Part shown: piece by piece, positions 52,052-61,352 of the stretch
How the letters are laid out: the number at the start of each line of letters is the position of its first letter
Numbering within the stretch: position 1 is the first letter of the stretch
Assembly: GCA_050699515.1 (NCBI GenBank)
Contig: JBOHFF010000134.1
Span: forward strand, 1-64,000
Length of the DNA stretch: 64,000 nt
Origin: GCA-003244245 sp050699515
Lineage (GTDB): Bacteria; Actinomycetota; Actinomycetes; Mycobacteriales; Pseudonocardiaceae
Direction: 5' to 3'
Translations under genes and position numbers: made by a program
Notes under the pieces: generated by a model
Told to the model about the DNA's origin: nothing
What the model saw: only the letters and a program-made list of their open reading frames with translations
Databases searched by the model: none

Positions 52052-53419
52052 TCACCCTTCCTGACCGGCCGAGATCTTACCCGTGGGCTGCGTCTGACCC
52101 GCCTTGCTGTTCGATGATCCGCTCCCGGTGAAGATCGAGCCGAGCTCGTAACCGGCCTCCGCGTGCTCGATCTCGTCGATACCGGTCTGCTCGGCCTCAC
52201 GATCCGCCCGCAGCCCGAGGGTGTATTTCAGCACCAGCGCGATGACCAGCGCCACGACGAACGAGTAGATCATCACGGCGAACGCGGCCACGGCCTGACG
52301 CCACAGTTGGTCGGTGCCGCCACCGTAGAACAGGCCGTCCACCCCGGCGGGCGCCGCCGCCGTGGCGAGGAAACCGACCAGCAGCGTCCCGGTCAGGCCG
52401 CCGACGAGGTGCACCCCGACCACGTCGAGCGAGTCGTCGAAGCCGAACCGGAACTTGATGCTGACCGCGAGCGCGCACAGCGCGCCGGCAATCGCGCCGA
52501 CCGCGATCGCGCCCAACGGCGAGACCGAGGAGCACGACGGGGTGATGGCGACCAGGCCGGCTACCACGCCGGAGGCACCACCGAGGCTGGTGGGCCTGCC
52601 GTCCCGGATCCGCTCGACCAGCAACCAGGCCAGCATGGCCGTACAGGTCGCCACCACGGTGTTGATGAAGGTGATGCCCGCGACGCCGTTGGCGGCGACG
52701 GCTGATCCGGCGTTGAATCCGAACCACCCGAACCACAGCAGGCCGGCACCGATCATCACCATCGGCAGGTTGTGCGGGCGCATCGCTTCACGGGGCCAGC
52801 CGCGACGCCTGCCGAGCACCAGGCACAGGGCCAGCGCCGCGGCACCCGCATTGATGTGCACCGCCGTCCCGCCGGCGAAGTCGATCGCTTTGAGGTCGTT
52901 GGCGATCCAGCCACCGATCTCGGCAGTGACACCGTCGAAGGCGAACACCCAGTGTGCGACGGGGAAATACACCAGCGTCGCCCACAGCGCGGCGAACGCC
53001 AGCCATGGCCCGAAGCGCAACCGATCGGCTGCGGCACCCGACACCAGAGCCACCGTGATGATCGCGAACATCAGTTGGAACGCGACGAACACGGTCGCCG
53101 GGATGGTTCCTACCAGCGGGACATCGGCCTGGGTGGTTCCCACGGTGGTGTAGGGCCCGTGGAACAGGCCGTGCAACCCCCAGTGCTCTCCCGGATTGCC
53201 GAGCAGGCCGGACCCGATGTCGTTGCCGAACGCCATCGAGTAGCCATACAGCACCCAGAGCACGCCCACGACTCCCATCGCGGACATGCTCATCATCATC
53301 ATGTTGAGGACGCCCTTCGAGCGGACCATGCCGCCGTAGAAGAGCGCCAGGCCCGGAGTCATCAGCAGCACCAGGGCCGAGCTGGCGAGCATCCAGGCAG
53401 TGTCACCAGTGTCTAGCAC
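52052..53419 (-). CDS. amtB: Ammonium transporter
   Basis: The 455-residue membrane protein moves ammonia/ammonium. The start is the GTG at 53419, eight bases after AGGAG; the frame extends to 53506 but that is not family-like. Eleven helices are visible, with VAHWVFAFDG and the twin-His partner region GVHLVGGLTG. A GlnR-like site lies 70 bp upstream. It leads the amtB-glnB-glnD operon. Confidence 0.95.
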   Translation of the reverse strand: MLDTGDTAWMLASSALVLLMTPGLALFYGGMVRSKGVLNMMMMSMSAMGVVGVLWVLYGYSMAFGNDIGSGLLGNPGEHWGLHGLFHGPYTTVGTTQADVPLVGTIPATVFVAFQLMFAIITVALVSGAAADRLRFGPWLAFAALWATLVYFPVAHWVFAFDGVTAEIGGWIANDLKAIDFAGGTAVHINAGAAALALCLVLGRRRGWPREAMRPHNLPMVMIGAGLLWFGWFGFNAGSAVAANGVAGITFINTVVATCTAMLAWLLVERIRDGRPTSLGGASGVVAGLVAITPSCSSVSPLGAIAVGAIAGALCALAVSIKFRFGFDDSLDVVGVHLVGGLTGTLLVGFLATAAAPAGVDGLFYGGGTDQLWRQAVAAFAVMIYSFVVALVIALVLKYTLGLRADREAEQTGIDEIEHAEAGYELGSIFTGSGSSNSKAGQTQPTGKISAGQEG

Positions 53420-53489
53420 GGGTTCACTCCTCTGTGTCGAGCTCCGCGCCACGATCGGGTGGCACGTGTGAAAAGAGTGAGTAGCAGGT

Positions 53490-53527
53490 GTTTCGACCGG
53501 AGACACAGAGTGTTTCAGCCACGTTAA
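53490..53527 (-). promoter_or_regulatory. GlnR-like operator upstream of amtB
   Basis: On the minus strand TTAAC-6 bases-GAAAC (53526-53512) matches the actinobacterial GlnR box gTnAc-n6-GaAAc at all but the first position. A second GAAAC lies exactly 22 bases away (53494-53490), as expected for tandem half sites, though its partner box is degenerate. It lies about 70 bp upstream of the amtB start and fits nitrogen control of the operon. Confidence 0.6.
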
Positions 53528-53571
53528 CTGTGGTGGCTGCCCTGCTACTTCCGGGTTACAAATCTGGTCGG

Positions 53572-53599
53572 TCCAACGAAGTCAATCCAACGAAGTCAA
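53572..53599. repeat. 14-bp tandem duplication at the ftsY stop
   Basis: TCCAACGAAGTCAA occurs twice in tandem (53572-53585, 53586-53599). The right copy contains the ftsY stop codon (53596-53598) and part of the last codon. It looks like a recent replication slip that left the protein unchanged. Confidence 0.8.
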
Positions 53600-55191
53600 T
53601 CCAGCAGTGCGTCCACGAAAGCAGCGGGCTCGAAGGGTGCAAGATCGTCGACACCTTCACCGAGCCCGACCAGCTTGACCGGCACGCCGAGCTCGCGCTG
53701 CACGTGGAAGACGATACCGCCCTTGGCCGTGCCGTCCAGTTTGGTCAGCACGATCCCGGTGACGTCGACAACCTCGCGGAACACCCTGGCCTGCATCATC
53801 CCGTTCTGGCCGGTGGTGGCGTCGAGCACCAACAGCACCTCGTCCACCTCGGTCTGCTTGGAGACCACCCGTTTGACCTTGCCGAGTTCGTCCATCAGGC
53901 CCGTCTTGGTGTGCAGCCGGCCAGCGGTGTCGATCAATACCGTGTCCACCCCGTCGGCGCTGCCCCGTTTGACCGCCTCGAAGGCCACACTCGCCGGGTC
54001 GGCGCCCTCGGCACCGCGCACGACCTCCGCGCCGGCACGCTCACCCCAGGTGGCCAGCTGGTCGACGGCCGCGGCCCGGAAGGTGTCAGCCGCACCGAGC
54101 AGCACCCGCCGGCCGCTTGCCACCAGCACCCGGGCCAGCTTGCCGGTCGTGGTCGTCTTGCCGGTGCCGTTCACCCCGGCTATCAGCACCACACCGGGGA
54201 CGCTCACGCCGTCGGCGCCCTCGTGCGGCAACGCGCGCACCGCACGGTCCAGCTCCGGGCGCAACGCCTCGATCAGCACGTCACGCAGCGCCGCACGGGC
54301 CTGCTCGGTGGTCCGCACACCGCGCTGGGCGAGCTCGGTGCGCAACGCCTCCACGATCTCCGTTGTGGTGGCCGCGCCCAGATCGGCCAGCAGCAGGGTG
54401 TCCTCCACGTCGGTCCACGAGTCCTCGTCCAGATCACCCGCTCCCAGTAGGCCCAGCAGGCTCTGCCCGAAGGCCGAGCGGGACCGCGCCAACCGGCCGC
54501 GCAGCCGGACCAACCGACCCTCAGGCGCGTCGATCGGCTCGAGTAGAACGGCTGGCTGTTCTGCGAGCTCAGGTTCCGCCGGAGCGGGCTCAGGTTCCGC
54601 GAGCACCGGCTCAGCGAGAGGCGGTGCTGAGGGTGGCGGCTCCGCAGCTAGCGGTTCCGCGGGAGCCGGTTCCGCACGATCTGGTTCCGGCGGCGCAGGA
54701 GCTGACGTGGGCGGCAGCGCCTCGACGGGTTGAGCGGGGGCTGGAGTCGCAGGCTCGGCACTCGGGGGCGGAGCCAGATCAGCAGGCGGCGCTGACGGCT
54801 TCGGTCTCGATCTCGGCTGCGGCCTCGGTTTGGGAGGTGGCGCCTGAACGGGGGCCTTCGGCGGAGCCGAGGTCTGTGGCCGGGTCGGAGCAGGCCGCGT
54901 TTGCGCCGGCGGCTTCGGTGACGCGGGTGGAGCCGGCGGCTTCGGCGGGGCCGGCGCGGACGCCTGGGGCGGGGCCGGGGTCTGGGGCGCCTCCGGAGGC
55001 CCACCTCCACCGGAGGAGAAACTGATCGAGCCGCCGGCTTGATAACGGCGCGGCGCCGGGGGCGCCTCGACCTGCTGGTCGGGCTTCTCAACAATGCTGA
55101 TCCGCCGACGGCGAGCCAGTAACAGGCCCACAGCCAGCGCAACCAGCAACACCACCGCGGCAGCGATGGAGATCCAGATCACGGTCGACAC
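53596..55191 (-). CDS. ftsY: Signal recognition particle receptor FtsY
   Basis: FtsY docks SRP-ribosome complexes at the membrane. The 531-residue protein starts with an N-terminal transmembrane segment (WISIAAAVVLLVALAVGLLLA), then a very Pro/Ala-rich acidic linker (about 40-215), then the NG domain: G1 GVNGTGKTTTTGKLA, DTAGRLHTK, LTKLDGTAKGG, and the final GLGEGVDDLAPFEP. The NG domain is intact. It is convergent with nothing and starts a leftward run with the amtB operon downstream. Confidence 0.95.
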   Translation of the reverse strand: MSTVIWISIAAAVVLLVALAVGLLLARRRRISIVEKPDQQVEAPPAPRRYQAGGSISFSSGGGGPPEAPQTPAPPQASAPAPPKPPAPPASPKPPAQTRPAPTRPQTSAPPKAPVQAPPPKPRPQPRSRPKPSAPPADLAPPPSAEPATPAPAQPVEALPPTSAPAPPEPDRAEPAPAEPLAAEPPPSAPPLAEPVLAEPEPAPAEPELAEQPAVLLEPIDAPEGRLVRLRGRLARSRSAFGQSLLGLLGAGDLDEDSWTDVEDTLLLADLGAATTTEIVEALRTELAQRGVRTTEQARAALRDVLIEALRPELDRAVRALPHEGADGVSVPGVVLIAGVNGTGKTTTTGKLARVLVASGRRVLLGAADTFRAAAVDQLATWGERAGAEVVRGAEGADPASVAFEAVKRGSADGVDTVLIDTAGRLHTKTGLMDELGKVKRVVSKQTEVDEVLLVLDATTGQNGMMQARVFREVVDVTGIVLTKLDGTAKGGIVFHVQRELGVPVKLVGLGEGVDDLAPFEPAAFVDALLD

Positions 55192-55346
55192 CCGTCCATC
55201 CTGGCATCCAGCCCCGTTGACGAGCAGCGCTGGTCAGCAAGCCCCAGCGCAAACCGACCGGCGGTTACGTATGGGATGTTTCGCCAGAGACGTCAGGACC
55301 ATCCACCATCGCGTGATCGTCCGCGAGGCGGAGGCAGGTCTGCACC

Positions 55347-56564
55347 TTAGGCGCGAGCGCCGGTGTTTTCGGTTTGTTGGCCTTCTGGGGTGATGGTGAT
55401 GCGCCAGGTGTGCGCGGGGGGGTTCCCGGCGGCTTTCCAGCTACGGTAGGCGGCGCTGACCTCGTCGAAGAGTCGCCGGGGTCCGTATTGGCGTATCCGG
55501 TAGGGTCCGGGCTGGTCGGGCTGGTGGTGTATCGCTGCCCAGGAGTGTGACCACTGGTCCAGTAGCCACAGGATCCCGTCGGGGTCCTGGTCGTCGGGTG
55601 GGGTGTAGCGGGGGATGCAGCGGGGGACTTGGACTCCGATCGCGGTCCTGGCGTCATAGCTGGTGACGTAGTGGCGGGGATGGCGTTTGCTGAATTTTTC
55701 CTCGGCGTGCGTTTCGCTGTGATCGGTGACGATCCCGGAGATCGGGGTCCAGGGGATGCGCTGGTCGCGCAGGGTCATGAACGCGGTCTTGCCGATGATC
55801 CTGCCGGTGGCAGTGCCGTCACCGGCCACTCTCAGCGCGAGGAGGTGCCCGTTGTGGTACTCGGTGGCCCACGGGGTGAGGATCAGTCCGCCAGGGCGGG
55901 TTTGGGTGATCCAGGGGTAGGGCACCTGGTAGACGCAAGCGGTGGAGAGCACCCGGTCATAGGGTGCCCGCTGGGGGTGGCCGAGGGCGCCGTCGCCGGT
56001 GAGCACGGTGAGCGCGCCGTACCCGGCATCGGCGAGTGCTCTCTGGGCGTGTGCGCTGATGCGTGGGTCGATCTCGACCGAGGTGATGTGCTCGCTGCCG
56101 AGCCGATGGGCCAGCAGCGCGGTGTTCCACCCGGTTCCGGTGCCGATCTCCAACACGCTCATCCCGGGTTCGGCCCGCAGCCCGGTGAGCATCTCCGCGA
56201 CGACGCTGGGCATGCTCGCTGAGCTGGTGTACACGGCCTGAGGTGGTGGTGTCGAGGCCGGTGACACAGCCGGGAAGGGGGGCGCTCCGTCGTTGATCTG
56301 GGTAATGACCGGCTCATCCCGATACACCATCTCTAGCCACGACTGCGGCTGCTCGGCCCGCCGCAGCGGGTAGTGCCCGGAGCCATCCTCGCCCTCACAC
56401 CACACCAGATCAGGAACGAAAAGATGGCGGGGCACAGCAAGAAACGCCGCACGCCACTCAGGGGCCAATGCTCCACTGCTCGACAGATCCTCGACCAGCT
56501 CCGCCAGCAGCATCAAGAACCCAGCCGCGGTGAGCGGCGGCGCCGCTGCCGCGGTGTCGGTCAC
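55347..56564 (-). CDS. PIMT-like O-methyltransferase, candidate RiPP-modifying enzyme
   Basis: The 405-residue protein has a protein-L-isoaspartate O-methyltransferase fold: FLAVPRHLFVPD at about 41-52, the substrate loop SSASMPSVVAEML at 114-126, and the SAM motif VLEIGTGTG at 137-145. After about 240 it has a long C-terminal extension (SWAAIHHQPDQPGPYRIRQYGPRRL) not found in housekeeping PIMT. Such extended forms are known from peptide-modification systems (graspetide and imiditide-type methyltransferases). Its GTG overlaps the stop of the 50-codon gene upstream, indicating coupling. The island sits between ftsY and smc, which are near neighbours in relatives. The likely reaction is methylation of an Asp carboxylate to give aspartimide (inference). 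Confidence 0.8.
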   Translation of the reverse strand: MTDTAAAAPPLTAAGFLMLLAELVEDLSSSGALAPEWRAAFLAVPRHLFVPDLVWCEGEDGSGHYPLRRAEQPQSWLEMVYRDEPVITQINDGAPPFPAVSPASTPPPQAVYTSSASMPSVVAEMLTGLRAEPGMSVLEIGTGTGWNTALLAHRLGSEHITSVEIDPRISAHAQRALADAGYGALTVLTGDGALGHPQRAPYDRVLSTACVYQVPYPWITQTRPGGLILTPWATEYHNGHLLALRVAGDGTATGRIIGKTAFMTLRDQRIPWTPISGIVTDHSETHAEEKFSKRHPRHYVTSYDARTAIGVQVPRCIPRYTPPDDQDPDGILWLLDQWSHSWAAIHHQPDQPGPYRIRQYGPRRLFDEVSAAYRSWKAAGNPPAHTWRITITPEGQQTENTGARA

Positions 56565-56713
56565 TCCTCGGCCTCGTCCGGGTCGTCCTCATCCTCAGCC
56601 ACCGAGTGCCGGCCGCCCTTGGGCTCTTGCGCCAGCTGGGCCAGACCCGCGACATCAAGATCCACCTTACCGTCCTTCTCGGAGCCCCGTGGCGGCGTCT
56701 CATGTTTCGCCAT
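56561..56713 (-). CDS. 50-residue acidic peptide coupled to PIMT-like enzyme (candidate precursor)
   Basis: A small gene (ATG 56713, GAGGGG upstream) encodes MAKHETPPRGSEKDGK, then VDLDVAGLAQLAQEPKGG, then a very acidic tail (EDEDDPDEAEE). It has no Cys and only three Ser/Thr, so it is not a lanthipeptide core. Asp14-Gly15 is the kind of pair that readily forms aspartimide, and VDLDVAGLAQL may be a recognition helix. The stop codon overlaps the methyltransferase start (GTGA). Its size, composition and coupling make it a RiPP precursor candidate; a small accessory subunit of the enzyme is the alternative. Confidence 0.6.
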   Translation of the reverse strand: MAKHETPPRGSEKDGKVDLDVAGLAQLAQEPKGGRHSVAEDEDDPDEAEE

Positions 56714-56807
56714 GACCTATCCCCTCATCGTGGTGACCCTGAAAGCCTCTCGCGCGTTGGCGAGCCAGCACAACAGTCCCTCCCTGCGGCGCGTCAAGGG
56801 TGTGTCA

Positions 56808-57002
56808 ATGTCTGAGGTCCCCGTGTCTGAGATCACCTGCACGGCCGGCCTGGGGTTATGGGTTCTTGTGTTGCGCGAGCTCTGCCCCGCCGAGGTCGAC
56901 GAGGACGCTCTGTTCGCGATGGTGGAGCGGATGCGCGAGATCACTGGCACCGCCAAGACCTCCCTGCACCGCTACCTCGTACCGTTGACGACCGAAGGGT
57001 GA
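56808..57002 (+). CDS. Small hypothetical protein
   Basis: A 64-residue reading frame from ATG 56808 (AAGGG upstream) reads like a real protein with GC-rich third positions: TCTAGLGLWVLVLRELCPAEVDEDALF and VERMREITGTAKTSL. It is divergent from the precursor gene, sharing a 94-bp promoter gap. No family is recognised. It may belong to the same island. Confidence 0.45.
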   Translation: MSEVPVSEITCTAGLGLWVLVLRELCPAEVDEDALFAMVERMREITGTAKTSLHRYLVPLTTEG

Positions 57003-57032
57003 CACCTCGACCGACGACATCACGATCTCCGA

Positions 57033-57491
57033 TCACGATGGCTTCATGTCCGCCCTCATTGCCTCGCGGGTGGTTTCCAAAGCAACCTTCACTCGGTCCG
57101 TGTAGTGTTCGCGTTCAGGATCCTCACGTCGCAAACCGCCACGAACCGCGTCTCGAAGGCCGCGTACGGTTCGGAAATAGGCCAGTGCGGGATCCACCAC
57201 TTCGGGTGGAGCGAACAATTCGAGTTGGTGACGCACCTCGTAGCAGCGTGCGAACACCCGCCATGCAGTCTGGGAGCGTTCGGCCTCGGACAGTCCTGTG
57301 TTCGCGGCCAGGTCCAGCAGCTCAGCGCGCGCCTGTGCCAGCGAGGTGAGGAACGCCGCATACAGTTCGCGCCGGGTTCTCCTCCACTCAGCTGCCACGT
57401 CGTGGCGGTGTTTGCGCATCTCCACCATGAGCGACGTGCCCATAGCGATAGCCGCGCCGAGAAGCGCGCCGAGAAGGGTCGTCCACTCCAC
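57033..57491 (-). CDS. Hypothetical membrane-anchored protein
   Basis: The 152-residue product has one N-terminal hydrophobic segment (LLGALLGAAIAMGTSLMVEM) followed by a long helical, charged cytoplasmic part (RRTRRELYAAFLTSLAQARAE). This resembles uncharacterised one-TM proteins of actinomycetes. The role is unknown. It converges with the small gene at 56808. Confidence 0.6.
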   Translation of the reverse strand: MEWTTLLGALLGAAIAMGTSLMVEMRKHRHDVAAEWRRTRRELYAAFLTSLAQARAELLDLAANTGLSEAERSQTAWRVFARCYEVRHQLELFAPPEVVDPALAYFRTVRGLRDAVRGGLRREDPEREHYTDRVKVALETTREAMRADMKPS

Positions 57492-57507
57492 CGCCGTACG
57501 TTAGTCC

Positions 57508-57699
57508 GTGCTCGTCCGCGAAGCCGTCACTGGCCTGCTGCGCCAGGCCGGACAAGACGCGGGCGGCCGGGAGCTACGCTACTCCCGCTGCGGGTACGGC
57601 ACCGGCCACCGCTGCGTGCTGCGGCTCGACGAGCAGGCCACGACCGCGCTCTACCACCTCTTCGGGCAATGGCTGGGATATGAGCCAGTCGACAACTGA
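57508..57699 (+). CDS. Small hypothetical protein
   Basis: A 63-residue frame (GTG 57508) encodes LVREAVTGLLRQAGQDAGG, two Cys (RCGYGTGHRC), and LRLDEQATTALYHLFGQWLG. It is divergent from the membrane protein at 57033 and runs toward smc. The composition looks coding but support is weak. Confidence 0.35.
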   Translation: MLVREAVTGLLRQAGQDAGGRELRYSRCGYGTGHRCVLRLDEQATTALYHLFGQWLGYEPVDN

Positions 57700-57758
57700 C
57701 CGCGGGCGAAACACGCCACCCACCCGCGCGGCTATTCGTGGTACTCACGGCTGACGCG

Positions 57759-60700
57759 TCAGGCGGCTCCGGCGGAACCAGCGGCGCCGCGGAGCCGCTG
57801 CGAGATCACCGTGGTGATGCCGTCGCCGCGCATGGCCACCCCGTACAGCGCATCGGCAACCTCCATCGTCGCCTTCTGATGGGTGATCACGATCAGCTGG
57901 GAGCGGTCCCGCAGCAGCTCGAACAGCGCGATCAGGCGGTTCAGGTTGGTCTCGTCCAGCGCCGCCTCGACCTCGTCGAGCACGTAGAACGGTGAGGGCC
58001 GGGCCCGGAAGATGGCCACCAGCATGGCCACCGCGGTGAGCGATTTCTCCCCGCCGGAGAGCAGGGAGAGGCGTTTGACCTTCTTGCCGGGCGGGCGGGC
58101 CTCGACCTCGATGCCGGTGGTGAGCATGTCGTCGGGCTCGGTGAGCAGCAAGCGCCCCTCCCCGCCGGGGAACAGCGTGGAAAAGACGATCTCGAACTCG
58201 CGCGCTACGTCGTTGAAGGCCTCGGTGAAGACTTCGAGGATCTTCTCGTCGACCTCGGCGATCACGGTGAGCAGGTCGCGCCGGGTGGACTTGAGATCCT
58301 CCAGCTGGGTGGACAGGAACTTGTAGCGTTCCTCCAGCGCGGCGAACTCCTCCAACGCCAGCGGGTTGACCTTGCCGAGCAGGGTCAGGTCGCGCTCGGC
58401 TCGCTGGGCGCGGCGGGTCTGCACCGCCCGGTCGTAAGGCGCCGGCTGCGGGGCACTGACCAGCTCGCCGCGCTGCGCCGCCAGTTCGTATTCGGCCACC
58501 TCGGCCGCGGGTAGCGGCACCATCACGCTAGGCCCGTACTCGGCGATGAGGTCATCCAGGCCGATGCCGAAATCCTCGGAGATCTTGGTTTCGAGCTGCT
58601 CGATTCGCAGCCGCTGCTGGGCGCGCAGCAGCTCGTCGCGATGCACCGTGTCGGTGAGCTTGTCCAGCTCGCCGGCGAGCTCGCGAACCAGGGCCCGAAC
58701 CTGGGTGAGGTCCTGCTCGTGCTGTCCGCGCTCCAGCACCACCGCGTCCCGCTCGGACGCGGCGCGCTGCAGCGACAACCCGATGCGGTCCAACGCAAGC
58801 TCACCGGCCCGCGCGACCTCTTCCGCCACCGCGGCGCCCCGCTGCCGGGCCACCGCCGCGGCCGCCGCCCGCTGGCGGGCCACCCGCTCGGCCTGGGCGC
58901 TGCGACGCAGGCTCTCCGCGCGCCCAGCCACGGCCTGGGCCCGCTCCTCGGCGGTGCGCAGCGCGAGCCGGGCCTCGACCTCCTCGTGGCGCGCTGTGTC
59001 CAGCGCCGCCACGGCCTCGTCACGTTCGGAGGTATCCAGCTCGGAGTCCGCAGGCTCGTCCTGGGCCAGCCGCAACCGCTCCTCCAGCCCGGCCAGGCTG
59101 GTCAACGCGCTGGCGCGGCGCTGCTCCATCTCGTCGCGCTGGCGGCGCAGCCGCTCGGCCTCCCCAGTCGCCGAACGGGCCGCTTGACCGAGCCGGGCGA
59201 GCTGCTCAGCTACCGCCGCCAGTTGCGCGTCCGACTCGTGCAGCGCGGCCAGGGTGTTGTCGCGCTGCTCGGCGCGGTCGGCTTCCTCGGCGCCGGCTCC
59301 ATCGAGCTCGGCGGCCAGCCCTTCGATGCGCATCTCCGATTCCGCCAGCCGGGCCCGCCCGTCGTCGACGGCGGCTTGCACCTCGATGACGCTCTGGCTG
59401 CGGCCTGATCCGCCGTGCGCCCAGTCACCGCTGAGCACGTCGCCATCCACGGTCACCATGCGCGCGGTGGGCAGCGCGGTCACCAGAGCCCGGGCAGCCC
59501 TCAGGTCGGCGACAACCGCGACGCGCTCCAGCAACCGGTGCACCGCGGGACGCAGCGGCTCCGGCACCCGCACCAGATCCACCGCCCACCGCGCACCGGC
59601 GGGCAGTTCAGGCCAGGTTGACCGGTCCACCGTGGCCGGTGCGCCGCCGACGAGCAGGCCGGCGCGGCCCGCGTCCTGCTCCCGTAACAAACACAGTGCC
59701 GCCGCGGCTACGTCCACATCCGAGACGGCCAGCGCGTCCGCCGCGGCACCCAGGGCGGCTGCCACCGCGGCCTCAGCACCCTGATCCACGGCGAGCTGCG
59801 CGGCAAGCAACCCCATCACACCGGGAATCTCGGCGGCCAGCAGCACCTGCGTGCCATCCTTACGGGCCAGCCCGAGCGAGAGCGCTTCCACCCTGGCTCG
59901 CCAGGAGGCCCGCTGCTGCTCGGCCTCCCGATGCGCCGCGGTGAGCTCAGAACTGCGCGCCGCGGCGGTGGCGTGCGCGCTCAGCGCCGCCTCGTGACGC
60001 TCGTTGAGGCCGACCTCGCCGGTATGGAGGGCCTCGAGCTGATGTTGCAGCTCGTCGAACTCGCGCTGCGCGAGCTCCGCGCGCTCCCATGCCTCGGCCA
60101 GCGCGCTGGACAACCGCTCGATCTCCTCCGCGGTGGCACCGGAGGAGGACCGCAGCGCCTCGACCTGCCCGGTGAGCCGGGCCAGCCCCTCCCGCCGGTC
60201 GGCGACAGCGCGGACCGCGGCCAAGTGGGCCCGCTCGGCGTCGGCGAGCGCCTGCTCCAGCTCAGCCCGCCGGTCCACGGCGGTGGCCAGCACCGCCCTG
60301 GCCTCCTCCGCCACCGCATGCAGCTCGGCTTCGTTGGCCTGCGCGGCGGCGGCCTCGCGCTCCAGCTCGTCGGGATCCCGGCCTGGTCGGTGCGCCTCGG
60401 TGGGGGCGCAGAGGTGGCGGGCTCGCTGGGCGGCCAGCTGCACCGTGCCCCGCAGCCGCTCAGCCAGCGCGGAGAGCTGGTACCAGGTGTCCTGGGTCGC
60501 TGTTAAGCGTGGCGCCGAGGCGGCAAGCTGTTGCTCCAGCCCGGCCTGCTCGGCACGGGCCCCCTCCAGCGCGGTGTCCACCTCATTCCGGCGGGCTCTG
60601 GCGGCGGCCTCGTCGGCCTGGTCCTTGGCCACCGTTGCCCGCAAGGTCACCAGGTCATCGGCGTGCAGCCGCAGCCGAGCGTCCCGCAGGTCAGCCTGCA

Positions 60701-61352
60701 CCGCCTGCGCCCGCCGGGCGATCTCGGCCTGCTTACCCAGCGGCTTGAGCTGGCGGCGCAGCTCGGCGGTGAGGTCAGCCAGCCGGGTCAGGTTGGCCTG
60801 CATCGCGTCCAGCTTGCGCAGGGCCTTCTCCTTGCGCTTACGGTGCTTGAGGACGCCGGCGGCCTCCTCGATGAACGCACGGCGCTCCTCGGGTTTGGAC
60901 TGCAGGATCGAGTCGAGCTTGCCCTGCCCGACGATGACGTGCATCTCGCGCCCGATGCCGGAGTCGGACAGCAGCTCCTGGACATCCAGCAGCCGGCAGC
61001 TGGTGCCGTTGATCTCGTACTCGCTAGCCCCGTCCCGGAACATCCGCCGGGTGACCGACACCTCGGTGTAGTCGATGGGCAGCGCACCGTCGGTGTTGTC
61101 GATGGTCAAGGTGACCTCGGCGCGGCCCAGCGGGGGGCGGCCCGCTGTCCCGGCGAAGATGACGTCCTCCATCTTGCCGCCGCGCAACGCCTTGGCGCCC
61201 TGCTCCCCCATCACCCAGGACAGCGCGTCCACCACGTTGGACTTGCCCGACCCGTTGGGACCCACGACGCACGTGATGCCCGGTTCGAAGCGCAGCGTGG
61301 TAGCCGAGGCGAAGGACTTGAAGCCCTTCAGCGTCAGGCTTTTCAAGTGCAC
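57759..61352 (-). CDS. smc: Chromosome segregation protein SMC
   Basis: SMC is the condensin ATPase. From the GTG at 61352 it has 1197 residues: Walker A GPNGSGKS at about 31-38, a coiled coil of about 170-500 and 670-1020, a hinge with VDQGAEAAVAAALGAAADAL, the signature LSGGEKSLTAVAML and Walker B FYVLDEVEAALD. All ATPase motifs are present. An upstream open frame to 61472 is not coding. No scpA/scpB is nearby. Confidence 0.96.
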   Translation of the reverse strand: MHLKSLTLKGFKSFASATTLRFEPGITCVVGPNGSGKSNVVDALSWVMGEQGAKALRGGKMEDVIFAGTAGRPPLGRAEVTLTIDNTDGALPIDYTEVSVTRRMFRDGASEYEINGTSCRLLDVQELLSDSGIGREMHVIVGQGKLDSILQSKPEERRAFIEEAAGVLKHRKRKEKALRKLDAMQANLTRLADLTAELRRQLKPLGKQAEIARRAQAVQADLRDARLRLHADDLVTLRATVAKDQADEAAARARRNEVDTALEGARAEQAGLEQQLAASAPRLTATQDTWYQLSALAERLRGTVQLAAQRARHLCAPTEAHRPGRDPDELEREAAAAQANEAELHAVAEEARAVLATAVDRRAELEQALADAERAHLAAVRAVADRREGLARLTGQVEALRSSSGATAEEIERLSSALAEAWERAELAQREFDELQHQLEALHTGEVGLNERHEAALSAHATAAARSSELTAAHREAEQQRASWRARVEALSLGLARKDGTQVLLAAEIPGVMGLLAAQLAVDQGAEAAVAAALGAAADALAVSDVDVAAAALCLLREQDAGRAGLLVGGAPATVDRSTWPELPAGARWAVDLVRVPEPLRPAVHRLLERVAVVADLRAARALVTALPTARMVTVDGDVLSGDWAHGGSGRSQSVIEVQAAVDDGRARLAESEMRIEGLAAELDGAGAEEADRAEQRDNTLAALHESDAQLAAVAEQLARLGQAARSATGEAERLRRQRDEMEQRRASALTSLAGLEERLRLAQDEPADSELDTSERDEAVAALDTARHEEVEARLALRTAEERAQAVAGRAESLRRSAQAERVARQRAAAAAVARQRGAAVAEEVARAGELALDRIGLSLQRAASERDAVVLERGQHEQDLTQVRALVRELAGELDKLTDTVHRDELLRAQQRLRIEQLETKISEDFGIGLDDLIAEYGPSVMVPLPAAEVAEYELAAQRGELVSAPQPAPYDRAVQTRRAQRAERDLTLLGKVNPLALEEFAALEERYKFLSTQLEDLKSTRRDLLTVIAEVDEKILEVFTEAFNDVAREFEIVFSTLFPGGEGRLLLTEPDDMLTTGIEVEARPPGKKVKRLSLLSGGEKSLTAVAMLVAIFRARPSPFYVLDEVEAALDETNLNRLIALFELLRDRSQLIVITHQKATMEVADALYGVAMRGDGITTVISQRLRGAAGSAGAA

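Noticed and set aside
56561..56713. FxLD-type lanthipeptide precursor
   Set aside because: VDLDV is only loosely similar to FxLD; there are no cysteines and no LanM/LanBC genes nearby.
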